Below, piece by piece: positions 1-8,324 of a DNA stretch of 14,515 nt. The stretch is from positions 1 through 14,515 of the forward strand of contig JALLBK010000831.1 in NCBI GenBank assembly GCA_036940085.1. The letters run 5' to 3'. The notes beneath the pieces were generated by a model, which had not been told where the DNA came from, made no database searches, and saw nothing but the letters and a program-made list of their open reading frames with translations. Made by a program: the position numbers and the translations under genes. The stretch is from Discostella pseudostelligera (taxonomy: Eukaryota > Bacillariophyta > Thalassiosirophyceae > Thalassiosirales > Thalassiosiraceae). Numbering within the stretch: position 1 is the stretch's first letter; each line of letters opens with the position of its first letter.

Positions 1-53
1 GCTACGACGCAGCAACAGTAATGCAGAACTCTGTCAGATAAAAATACCGGACG

Positions 54-1784
54 ATGATACAGCGATTTCGGATTGGATCCACCGCGTCAAGATGTCTGCG
101 GCGTGGTATCGGCCAACAAGGCATATTGGGCACAGGAATTCATGCTCATGACTTCAACTTCACCGATCTCTTTGTTCCTCTGTCGCCATCGACTACTTAT
201 CCGCTGCACCTCCAACGCACCGCATTCTCTTCCGACAATAGAATTATCACGATGAAGTCTACCAAAAAGCGTGGGATAATTGCACGATTTCAGCGTATGC
301 TGCGCACCATCTTTGGAGCAACGGATGATACACCACGTGGCTTGCAAGAACGACAGGATATGTATTGGATTGTTTTGGCGGCGGCACATAGAAAGTTGAG
401 GATGGCCAATCAAATACAGCATCTTCGGGGCACCAATGAACAGTCGCCTACTTCTAGTTGGCACAGTAGATTGATTTGGCAAGAGGAATCTAGTGAACAT
501 ATCGAACAATTGATGGATGAAGCCGTGAATTTCCTCGATGAGAAAACTGACCTCAGTGAAATGTCAATTCTGAGATTACGGGGTGAGATGCAAACGTTTC
601 TTGAACCACAAATTGTCCAAATGATGACTGTGGCACAGGATGTAAACGAAGGTATGAGGAAGATAAACGATGACGAGTACACGTTCGAGGAGGACGAAGA
701 ACAGGAATACAAAGAAATCATTCTCAACGAGTATGACCATGTTTGTCAATTGCTACAAAACTCGAGCGGTGGGAGGAAAGACGTTACTGCAAATCGGACG
801 AGGACGACAGATCCAGTGTCATTTTATCAAATCAAAAAGGGTGCCATTGAAACTCTACTGACACTTTTTAATTGGTGGCCTGGTCAGACAAAATTTCATG
901 TTCAAACTACCGACGATGAGCAGGATGGCATAGATAACTTTGGATTTGCACCAAAAGAGGCTGACTCTGACATTCTACCTGCGATGAGGTATTATCATGT
1001 TAGAAACTTGGTTCGATCATCTTTGGTTCGAAGAGCAGTTGCCAAATCTAACCTCGACAATGAGGATTCACAGCAACCGCACTTCACTTATTCTCTCATA
1101 ACATTCAAGTCTACCATACCATCGGCAGGTCGGGGTGTGTTTGTCGATGGTTTCGCACCAGCTGGAACACTCCTATCCTTTATTCCTGGTAAAGTATGGC
1201 CAAAAGAACACCTCCAATCAGCCTCACTTCATACACAAATGCAACTGTCTCAAAACGATCCTCGTCATCAATTGTCCATGAGATATGACGACATATTGAT
1301 TGATTCGCGTCAGAGTCCGTACACTGTTGTGGACAATCTGTTTGCTCTGGGACATATTGTGAATCATCCTCCCGCTCCAACTGCATCAGCTCCGCCCCTA
1401 AAGCATGCTGTAACACCAGACCTACAGTGCGAGAAGGACGAGGACAGTATCGTTCGTCGCCAGACACGCCTAGGACCCAACTGTGTCACTGTACCAATCA
1501 GCTTCACGGAACGAATGTTCGAGGGCGACAATGACAAACTTCGATCCTACTTACCCAACGAATATGAAATTCCTCCCACAAATGTGTCGAAGGGTATGTT
1601 TGAAAAGGATAACATCATAATGCACGGAATGGGATTAGTCGCATTGAGAGATGTCAAAGATGAGGAACTGTTTTATGACTACCGATTAAGTCCAGGCGAA
1701 GGAGGAAAAGGGCAGCATCCGAGCTGGTATCACGTCTGGGATGAGGTTGCAATGCACAATCGATGGGATAATGATGATTCATAG
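54..1784 (+). CDS. SETD9-like SET-domain protein (putative lysine methyltransferase)
   Basis: A single-exon frame of 576 aa. The C-terminal half resembles the SET domain of animal SETD9. SAGRGVFV (about 357-364) fits the SET entry motif, and a PGKVW segment (378-382) matches the SETD9 PGTVY region. GHIVNH (433-438) and GPNCV (474-478) are the two halves of the NHxCxPN cofactor motif, and ALRDVKDEELFYDY (530-543) is the closing motif. SET proteins transfer methyl groups from SAM to lysine; the substrate here is unknown. Residues 100-345 look mostly helical and acidic and match nothing I recognise. Start choice is uncertain. The frame is open from an in-frame TAA at 39-41 and its first ATG is at 54, but the ATG at 252 (residue 67) begins a basic MKSTKKRG stretch more like a SETD9 N-terminus and would give 510 aa. 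Its 3' end faces the next gene tail to tail, 181 bp away. Confidence 0.8.
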   Translation: MIQRFRIGSTASRCLRRGIGQQGILGTGIHAHDFNFTDLFVPLSPSTTYPLHLQRTAFSSDNRIITMKSTKKRGIIARFQRMLRTIFGATDDTPRGLQERQDMYWIVLAAAHRKLRMANQIQHLRGTNEQSPTSSWHSRLIWQEESSEHIEQLMDEAVNFLDEKTDLSEMSILRLRGEMQTFLEPQIVQMMTVAQDVNEGMRKINDDEYTFEEDEEQEYKEIILNEYDHVCQLLQNSSGGRKDVTANRTRTTDPVSFYQIKKGAIETLLTLFNWWPGQTKFHVQTTDDEQDGIDNFGFAPKEADSDILPAMRYYHVRNLVRSSLVRRAVAKSNLDNEDSQQPHFTYSLITFKSTIPSAGRGVFVDGFAPAGTLLSFIPGKVWPKEHLQSASLHTQMQLSQNDPRHQLSMRYDDILIDSRQSPYTVVDNLFALGHIVNHPPAPTASAPPLKHAVTPDLQCEKDEDSIVRRQTRLGPNCVTVPISFTERMFEGDNDKLRSYLPNEYEIPPTNVSKGMFEKDNIIMHGMGLVALRDVKDEELFYDYRLSPGEGGKGQHPSWYHVWDEVAMHNRWDNDDS

Positions 1785-1965
1785 TCCGTAAATGAGATTT
1801 TTAGTATATTTGTGAATTATTTCACGTGCTACATTGTTCATTACTCAACTACATGTCGTGTCGATTTCATATCCATATTGAGCACAATAGGTTGGATTCC
1901 TACCCCACCCCATGTATCATTGTTTCTGTTCACTCGGCAATTCCTTACACGCATCTATGATGACA
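1785..1965. other. Convergent 3' intergenic region
   Basis: A 181-bp AT-rich spacer between two facing stop codons, so it should hold the 3' UTRs and poly(A) sites of both genes. It contains a CACGTG and a short dyad around TGACATCA, but no obvious gene or strong processing signal. Confidence 0.5.
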
Positions 1966-3672
1966 TCATGGTGGTGTCGTTGGTGAATCTGATGGCGAGG
2001 TTGTTGGTGATTTCGGTGGACGTGTAATGACAATCGTTGAGCTCGGTGCCGGCGACAATGTCGTTGGATAAATCGATGGCATGGATGTTATGGGCTCGTT
2101 AGTAATTTTCGCCGATCCATCCGCTGGAAGCATGAACTGGGTGATGTTCACCTCACCAAACTGCCCATCGCTCTCATAAATTAGAATATCACCCGATACT
2201 ATTTTGTACATTCCTTCTCCAGATGCACAACATAATCCTCGTCTATCCCAGTCATACAAATACAAGACATACTCCATCGGTGACGGCAGGCAGTAATCAA
2301 CAACATAGGTGTATTCACTCCCATACGGTCCACCGTTGGCAATCAATGTCCCAGCCTTATCGGTTCCCTCGTACAATTCCCATGTAGTCTCTATTCCATA
2401 CTTATCCGTAAGAATGACTAAATGAAAGTTCTCACAATCGACACCTTCAGTCAAAGTGGATGAATCGATTGGCATCATCCATCCCAGGCGATCATCCATT
2501 CCATCTCCATCAGTGTCCACTGGTTCCGGCTCTTCAAATGGTAATTCAAACGTAATAATCTCTTCCGTCGAGTCCATCTCCCCGCCAATGGTAATAACAC
2601 TTCCCTCCGAACTTAAGATGTACGATCCCTGCCCATGATAGCAACACACCCCATCGGCTTCGGTGTCGGTAAACACAAATGTGTATGTGCCCGGCATGGC
2701 ACAATTGTCAAAGGTATCGGAATGTTCGGCATAATCGAGTGGATCGTAGTACTTGGATGACCAAAGTATAGCATCCTCCTCTAGTGTAGCACTATCAGGA
2801 TTTCCGGGATTGTACTCACCCTTGACTAGGAACCATCCTGTCTCTTCGGGGTATTGATCGAATATGATTCCAATTTCAATGGGGATGCATGGTCCTTCAT
2901 AACTTGGTGCGGAAGAAGGCATACTTTCTCCTCCTTCTCCATCTCCAGTTCCTTCTCCAACCACTGCGTTGCTTCCATCACCACCACTACCACCATTCTT
3001 CTTATTCGCCACTACGGCCAATCCAATCCCAACACTTATGGCCACCACCAATCCTAGGAATGTCAATAACATGATAATAATGAGAACATTGCGACGTCGT
3101 ACCGCACGTAGCTGTTGTACCTCCTCATCATAGTAATCGAATTCCTCCTCGTTGTGTTCTTCGATAACGTCACCACCAGCACCTGCTCCATTACCATCAC
3201 CACCTGCATGTTTATATTTGTGATTGTTGATATTGTCTTGTACGGACACACCGTAATGTAATGAGGAGATATCATCGTCCATTACTTCTGGACGGGTGAC
3301 TGGCACTCCTACGGCTTCGACTATTTTTGCATCTCCATCTCCTTTTTGTCCTTGTCTGTCGAATGGCGCTTGTTGTTGTTCGTTTGCAATCTGTGGTTGT
3401 GGTTGTTGTGGCGCTTCGACTGCATTGTCGCCACCACCATTGGCATCGGCAGCAGCAGAGGCGGGAGCGGGAGCGGGAGCAGCTGCAGTGCCCTCTACGT
3501 CTGTCTCCGCCTTCATTGGATTAGTAGTATGAGTCTCTTTCACCAAATAATTCTTCTTCGATGTCATTCGATGCGTATCAGCCGAACTCGCGAAGGATAT
3601 GTTGGGATCGAGGATTTCTATACCGTCCTTTGTCAAATTGAGCTCGTCGTTGTTCTCCTCTACCTCTACCAT
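1966..3672 (-). CDS. Type II single-pass membrane protein with two Cys-patterned outer repeats
   Basis: 568 aa, no intron seen, true ATG start. Residues 1-190 are low complexity (Ala/Pro, Gly, Gln and acidic stretches) and probably cytosolic. RRR at 192-194 precedes one hydrophobic helix at about 195-222, which predicts an N-in, C-out orientation. A Gly-rich linker follows, then two related domains of roughly 100-125 residues: C262...C324...C343-C344 and C413...C461...C481-C482. Each ends with a D-x4-G-[VL]-CC-x2-G-x-G-x-Y motif. Between them DTDGDGMDD (386-394) resembles a calcium-binding DxDGDG loop. The tail is Ser/Thr/Pro-rich, as in O-glycosylated surface proteins. I recall similar C...CC repeat modules in other diatom surface proteins, but no function is established. 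A cell-surface or frustule-associated role is inference. Confidence 0.8.
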   Translation of the reverse strand: MVEVEENNDELNLTKDGIEILDPNISFASSADTHRMTSKKNYLVKETHTTNPMKAETDVEGTAAAPAPAPASAAADANGGGDNAVEAPQQPQPQIANEQQQAPFDRQGQKGDGDAKIVEAVGVPVTRPEVMDDDISSLHYGVSVQDNINNHKYKHAGGDGNGAGAGGDVIEEHNEEEFDYYDEEVQQLRAVRRRNVLIIIMLLTFLGLVVAISVGIGLAVVANKKNGGSGGDGSNAVVGEGTGDGEGGESMPSSAPSYEGPCIPIEIGIIFDQYPEETGWFLVKGEYNPGNPDSATLEEDAILWSSKYYDPLDYAEHSDTFDNCAMPGTYTFVFTDTEADGVCCYHGQGSYILSSEGSVITIGGEMDSTEEIITFELPFEEPEPVDTDGDGMDDRLGWMMPIDSSTLTEGVDCENFHLVILTDKYGIETTWELYEGTDKAGTLIANGGPYGSEYTYVVDYCLPSPMEYVLYLYDWDRRGLCCASGEGMYKIVSGDILIYESDGQFGEVNITQFMLPADGSAKITNEPITSMPSIYPTTLSPAPSSTIVITRPPKSPTTSPSDSPTTPP

Positions 3673-4314
3673 CTATCTGTCATGCACACTCTGGACACAC
3701 TATCAATCTATTACAATAGACCAAGGTTAGCCAACAAGAAGATTGGTAGATGAATGCTCTCTAGATACGTTCCCCATTGTCATCGTTCATAACACATTCA
3801 TCATGGACATGAACCTTCTCTATCGCATTGGCATTCATCTTCGGCGGCTTTTCTCATGGTCAAAAATTTCGACACTGACGACAAACCAAATTTTGGGCGC
3901 ATATGACGCTACGATAGGAACTAGTACTATTGGATCCAAAATATGGCGCGCCCCAGGACGAAGTGGCGGGAAAAGGTGGCCGGAAGAGAAAGATATGGCG
4001 GGAAGAAATAGAAAGATATGGCGGGAAAATATAGAAAGATACGGCGGGAAAAGGTGGCGGGAAGTTGAATTCAAAATTTGTGGTGCTGAACTCCTTTCGT
4101 CTGTCCGTATGGGGTGTCGCAGCTGGCCGCGGCGGACAGACACAAGCAATGCGTGGTGCGATTTTTGCTGTGTCTTCTTCGATCGACGACGCCGACGCCG
4201 ACGGACGCTGCCGCCTTCAAAATGCCGCCGCTGCAACCCATATTCTTCCTAGATACTTAGTAGTGCCACCCTGCCTCCTCTGTCTCTCCGTATCATTCCT
4301 CCACTTAATCCACC
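3673..4314. promoter_or_regulatory. Divergent promoter region of the membrane-protein and NOT4 genes
   Basis: A 642-bp spacer between the ATG of the minus-strand membrane protein and the ATG of the NOT4-like gene, so it probably drives both. Its most distinctive content is the GGCGGGAA array at 3962-4064. A GGCGCGCC palindrome lies just upstream, near 3945. The stretch from about 4185 to 4215 repeats GACGCC, probably within the NOT4 5' UTR. Open frames here are made of the repeats and lack credible starts. Confidence 0.6.
3962..4064. repeat. Tandem array of GGCGGGAA (E2F-like) motifs in ~23-bp repeats
   Basis: Five exact GGCGGGAA copies start at 3965, 3997, 4020, 4043 and 4056, with a degenerate GGCCGGAA at 3978. 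The central units are 23-bp tandem repeats (3991-4013 and 4014-4036) of the form AGATATGGCGGGAA followed by an A-rich spacer ending in TAGAA. Both ends of the array carry a paired form, GGCGGGAAAAGGTGG. On the minus strand the copies at 3965, 4020 and 4043 read TTTCCCGCC, which fits the E2F/DP consensus TTTSSCGC. The array lies about 250 bp from the NOT4 ATG and 290 bp from the other gene's ATG. Confidence 0.75.
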
Positions 4315-7289
4315 ATGTCCGACGATGATAATGACGNTTTTTCTCTCCTACCTCTTGTCCTCACCTTTGATCACCGTCCTTCTCGCTCTATCATTCCTAC
4401 CCCTCGCTCCCATTCAAAATATTTATTATAACATTTGATATTTGTTAAAAGAATGACGTCTGCCCACTCTGCTGCGAAGATCTCGATCTCTCCGACAAAC
4501 AATTCTACCCATGCAAATGCGGCTACCAAGTCTGCATGTGGTGTTGGCATCGTATCAAAGAGTCCGAATCGGGATTATGCCCGGCCTGTCGTACTCCGTA
4601 TGGGGATGACCCGCATGAATTTTCAGCAGTGGATATGGAAGAGGTGGTCAAGGCCAATAAGGAGAAGGCTGTGTTGGAAAAAAGGGAGAGAGAGCGATTG
4701 AGAGCAATGAGGGAGCAGGAGAAGAGAGAACAGTTGGCGAATTATGTTACGCCGATGATGATTAGTGGTGGTGGTGGTGGTAGTGGGACTTCATTGGCTT
4801 CCAATAGTATTGCTTCATCGACTACTAATTTTGCAGGAGCATTGGTTGGTGGTGGCAGTAATGGAGGTACTGGGGGCAGTGGTGGCATGCAATTGGGTGC
4901 CACATCGACATTTGGTTCGGCATTTGATGGTGCCGACTTGGTGGCAGCATTGGGCTCATCTTCTGTGGCATCCACTTCGTTGTTATCCACTAACAAGGGA
5001 CCACCAGAACCACCCAAAGATCGCACCACCTTGGCAGCAATGCGGGTCATTCGACGCAATTTAGTCTATGCCGTGGGAATGCCACCCGCGGTAGCTACGG
5101 AAGAGAATTTACGAAAACCGGAATATTTTGGACAGTATGGGAAAATATCAAAGATTGTGATTAATAGGAATCATAATCCCGGGGGGGATCCACGGAGGGC
5201 GAGTGCTAGTGCGTATGTGACTTTTGCTCATAAGGTGAGTGATTCTATTGCATGTCTGTGTGGTGCAGTGATTCGATACAATCGTTGGAGAGGAGGTCAT
5301 GTTGTTTTTTGAGAGATGGAGCTCACACACCATTCTATATCTTGCTCTTATTCACCATGGTTCATTTAACAGGAGGACACACTTGCTTGTATCCTAGCCC
5401 TGGATGGATTCTACCACGATGGACGGAACGTTCGTGCCTCCTACGGCACATCGAAATACTGTTCAGCATTCATCAAAAATGTCCGGTGTAACAATCCCGA
5501 CTGCACCTACCTACATCACATGGGGGATGCGGAGGATACATTTACGAAACAAGAAATTCAAGCGGGATATGTCACGAGCGGACGGGACGTATTGGCGCGT
5601 CAGCAACAGATTATGGCACAACAGGCCGCGGCGGCATTTGGGAATGGTGGTGCCTGTCGTAAGCGAGTCGGGGGTGGTGGACCGAGCGGTACGGGCAAGG
5701 CGAGTGCGAGTCCTATCTTCCCCCCTCCGACGTTTGATGAACCAGTGCCACGCAAGGTTATTAGTAAGGCACAATCTACAATTTTGCAATCGAAGGGTGC
5801 GGCATTGCCAACAGGTCAGCAGCAGCATGGCATCGTGGGAAATGTCGCACCATCCGCGGCTAGCATAGTGGCGGGAATCGGTACCACTACCAACGCGGCA
5901 CCTCCAGCACCTCACACTACATTGACCACACTCACTTCATTGAAACGCGCAGGTAGCATGCCACTCGTGGGCAAGTCTGCCATTGGATCAGCAACCATTG
6001 TAGGAGATGGAGCCGGAGCAGTCGCAGCTGGAGCGAAGCCGACGTATCCTCTTGTTGGTGCCGCGTCGGATCTCACCCCCGCAGAATCTTTGGCATTGGA
6101 AGAACAGTATAAAGAAGCTGCATTGCAGCAGCAACAGGCTCAGCAGATGATACAGGCGCAGAAGACTGTCAAGCAAAAACAGCAACAGCAACAACAACAA
6201 CAACATGCGCAAACTTCTTCACGCCCGAACTCGCCCTCCCAATCCTCGGTTGGATCTGGATCGGGTCTGTTCAAGAGACAATCAAGTTCTGAATTGAATG
6301 GCGTTCCTCTCATTGGTGCCATATCTGGATCTAACCTTCAAATGGGCTTCCCTCTCATTGGCACTACATTTTCGTCTGGAACTGTTGGGGGGACAAGCAT
6401 CGTTGAGACTCCTACAACCAATAATCTATCGTCATCATTGGAGTTTGGTGGGAGTGGCATTTTAGGTGGGAAGCCTCTCCCTTTGTCGTTAGATGATGGA
6501 AATAACGGGGTGATTGGTGGTGCATCATTTGCATCTACGAGCAACTCCTTTGGCCTTGATTCATTGTCGTCAGACAAATGGGGAAATGGAGCAGGTAATC
6601 AAAACAATGTATTGGGTAGTGGTTCGCTTTGGGGAGGCGACTCTGAGCCTATCAATCGTCCCGCGCCCATTGGCCCAGCTAGCAGCAACGGAATTGAAGT
6701 GAATGCCTTCGGAGGTGATGTTGGCGGCATGAGCCTATTTGGTACCAATAGCAATGCCTATTCGAACGGAAACGGCAGTTCGGCATTGGCATCCATGCTG
6801 GGAATTGATTTGCCCACGGGGTTAGGAACTCTCCGTGAAAATTCTTCGACATTTTCGGGTGGCACAGGTGGGAGTAGTGCGACGCAGGCTCCCGTCGGTT
6901 CGGTAGGAATCGCCTCTGCGGGTGGTATGAACATCGTCGGTAATCGATTCGTCGGTGCTATTGGAGCGAACAAACCGAATAATGGCACGTTGCAACCTAT
7001 CGGTGCCCCAAGTGTAGGCGGTGGTATTACAATTGGTGGATATTCCAGTGGAGTGGGGAATGACATGGCACTCCTCCAGAGTCTATTGCCCGGTGTAAAC
7101 ATCACCAGTGGAAATTCGTATCATCCCGCCCCTCCACGTCATCCACAATACCAGCAGCAGCAGATGCGCCAGCAGGCGGTAGGAGTTGGTGGTTTGAACT
7201 CGAGTCAGTGGAACAGTGGCAATAACAATTCGGAGGTGGCACGACAGCAGCATGAGCAACAGCAGCAGCGTTCTAGTAATATCTGGTAA
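4315..7289 (+). CDS. NOT4: CCR4-NOT complex E3 ubiquitin ligase NOT4/CNOT4 (RING, RRM, CCCH)
   Basis: Three exons: 4315-4335, 4452-5234 and 5373-7289, joined in phase 0, giving about 906 aa. The RING is the C4C4 type of NOT4 with its exact spacing (C11-x2-C14-x13-C28-x-C30-x4-C35-x2-C38-x11-C50-x2-C53). A charged helix (about 67-105) and a Gly/Ser linker follow. The RRM spans about 207-295 and is interrupted by intron 2. It runs into a CCCH finger, C298-x8-C307-x4-C312-x3-H316, as in human CNOT4. The rest (about 320-906) is disordered and rich in Gly, Ser, Asn and Gln, with a poly-Q tract. NOT4 ubiquitinates proteins on stalled ribosomes and works with the deadenylase in mRNA turnover in cytoplasm and nucleus. 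Exon 1 (MSDDDND) is inferred, because the base at its donor is undetermined. The stop codon overlaps a consensus GTAAGT. Confidence 0.9.
4336..4451 (+). other. Intron 1 of the NOT4-like gene (donor base unresolved)
   Basis: An intron is required. The frame from ATG 4315 ends in a stop near 4433, and the RING frame has a TAA at 4446-4448. The only acceptor between that TAA and the first RING Cys is the AG at 4450-4451. The best donor is 4336-4337, where the second base is the undetermined n; if it is t, exon 1 codes MSDDDND and joins in phase 0. Alternative GT donors at 4357 and 4375 are also in phase 0. Confidence 0.65.
5235..5372 (+). other. Intron 2 of the NOT4-like gene
   Basis: A 138-bp intron with donor AAG|GTGAGT and acceptor AACAG|GAG, phase 0. 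Splicing joins the RRM strand ending TFAHK to EDTLACILALDGF, restoring a continuous RRM as in CNOT4 homologues. Confidence 0.9.
6180..6203 (+). repeat. CAG/CAA tract encoding eight glutamines
   Basis: Eight consecutive Gln codons, mostly CAA with CAG interruptions, lie in the disordered tail of the NOT4-like protein, within a wider Gln-rich stretch (about 6122-6206). The mixed codons suggest it is less prone to slippage than a pure repeat. Confidence 0.8.
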
Positions 7290-7402
7290 GTTTATTGGGG
7301 AGACATGAAACGGAAATGGATCTACTGGGGAGGTGAGGAATGGACTGGAGTCAAATAATGGCAATGGATTCGTGGTATTAGAAATCAGTTAACTCCCCAT
7401 TC
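7290..7402. other. Convergent 3' intergenic region
   Basis: A 113-bp spacer between the NOT4 stop and the stop of the minus-strand orphan gene. It begins inside a GTAAGT and contains candidate acceptors at 7380-7381 and 7387-7388, so a 3'-terminal intron is possible. No gene is seen. Confidence 0.45.
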
Positions 7403-7906
7403 TCACTTTCGTCCCGGCGTCTGTAGAATTTTGTCAATCTCCTTCATGAAATCTCTCATTCCTTTAGATTCCAAGTATGTTCTATGGCGAACATCTGTGG
7501 GCTCTATTTTCCTTTCGTCTCTGCTATCATTCTGATTGTCGTCGTTATTTCTCTTTATACTCGTTATAGGCTGATTCGAGAACTTGCCACCAGACATATC
7601 AACCACAGATGTCATTGACAACGATGCGTCCCTTTGTCTCACAACATACTTCGCTTTGTATCCCTTGCCCACTTCTTCATTTCTGAATTGTGTCAAATCT
7701 ACAGCGGCATGGTTTATTGACACGCCACTTCCAGTTGCTCCATCATGTGTACCTTGATCCGCGCCTTGCGCCAACCGTAGTCGTTCCCTCTGATGCTCCA
7801 TCTCGATATTTTGTGTATCCTCCCACCCACCACGAGATCGAAGCACACCTGCGGGAAGATCATTTCCCCCCATATCATTATCACTGCTGTAGTCTTGGCT
7901 ATGCAT
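7403..7906 (-). CDS. Hypothetical protein, 167 aa
   Basis: I do not recognise this protein. It starts at an ATG with an in-frame TAA 30 bases upstream, so the start is well bounded unless an upstream exon is spliced in. It is hydrophilic: an acidic/Gly N-terminus, a charged segment rich in Arg/Glu/Gln (about 28-50), a more conserved-looking core (about 70-110, with VDLTQFRNEEVGKGY and SVVDMSGGKF), a Asn/Asp-rich linker (119-132) and a final helix-like segment with MRDFMKEIDKIL (150-161). There is no signal peptide or membrane helix, so it is probably soluble. It faces the NOT4 gene tail to tail. Two GTAAGT sequences lie just upstream on this strand (7924-7919 and 7937-7932), so a 5' UTR intron is possible. 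Confidence 0.6.
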   Translation of the reverse strand: MHSQDYSSDNDMGGNDLPAGVLRSRGGWEDTQNIEMEHQRERLRLAQGADQGTHDGATGSGVSINHAAVDLTQFRNEEVGKGYKAKYVVRQRDASLSMTSVVDMSGGKFSNQPITSIKRNNDDNQNDSRDERKIEPTDVRHRTYLESKGMRDFMKEIDKILQTPGRK

Positions 7907-8324
7907 TGTTCCGCGACAACTTACTACTGCTACTTACCGATAGGCGATAAGTAGGTAGGACGTCGGACGTCTCCGGCGGCGCCGCGTGGCCGGACGGCGG
8001 CTGGGCGCCTCATGCGCCGTCTGTCAGTCTGACCGTCGACGCGACCATAAACAAGCAAGCAAGCAGTATCTTACTAGATATCGTAGCCAAGCAAACGGTC
8101 GCGAGTTGACGAGAGTTGAGAGAGATTTAAGAGGCTGAGAGCAGTGGTGAGGCATCCATGTTTATGATTCATTTCATTTGAATGTTTAACTTAGGACTTA
8201 TAGCTATTGGGCATGACATGTCTACTGCTAACGTCAATCGATCACCGCGCGCCATCATTTCGTGATAGCTGATAGCAAGGGATCATTGCGATGCCATAAT
8301 CTCAAGAGCGAATGTCAAGTTCAT
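7907..8324. promoter_or_regulatory. GC-rich upstream region of the 167-aa gene
   Basis: A 418-bp spacer between the orphan gene's ATG and the Alba gene's stop, both on the minus strand. It probably contains the orphan's promoter and the Alba 3' UTR. The part from 7958 to about 8045 is markedly GC-rich: a direct GGACGTC repeat (7958-7971), CGGCGCCG-type palindromes, and a GGCGC/GCGCC hairpin (8004-8008 with 8014-8018). A short CAAG repeat follows near 8052. The section 8090-8324 shows nothing convincing. Confidence 0.45.

Noticed and set aside
1812..2027. A 71-codon plus-strand frame after the SET gene
   Set aside because: It lies in the 3' spacer and overlaps the tail of the membrane protein antisense; no family pattern.
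3296..3753. Several plus-strand frames opposite the membrane protein's N-terminal region
   Set aside because: They are antisense shadows of its low-complexity Ala/Pro, Gln and Gly codons, and the minus-strand frame has the membrane helix and Cys repeats.
3962..4064. The 23-bp repeats as a CRISPR array
   Set aside because: Repeats are contiguous, imperfect and without unique spacers of regular length, and the genome is eukaryotic.
3743..4252. A 169-codon plus-strand frame before NOT4
   Set aside because: It lacks an ATG at its first position, runs through the GGCGGGAA repeats and has no protein-like pattern.
4452..4701. The 88-codon frame starting near 4435 as a separate protein
   Set aside because: It is an out-of-frame shadow of the RING exon, whose eight cysteines fit NOT4 exactly.
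7292..7344. A direct repeat of about 22 bp after the NOT4 stop
   Set aside because: Only about 14 of 22 positions match, which is not above what G-rich sequence gives by chance.
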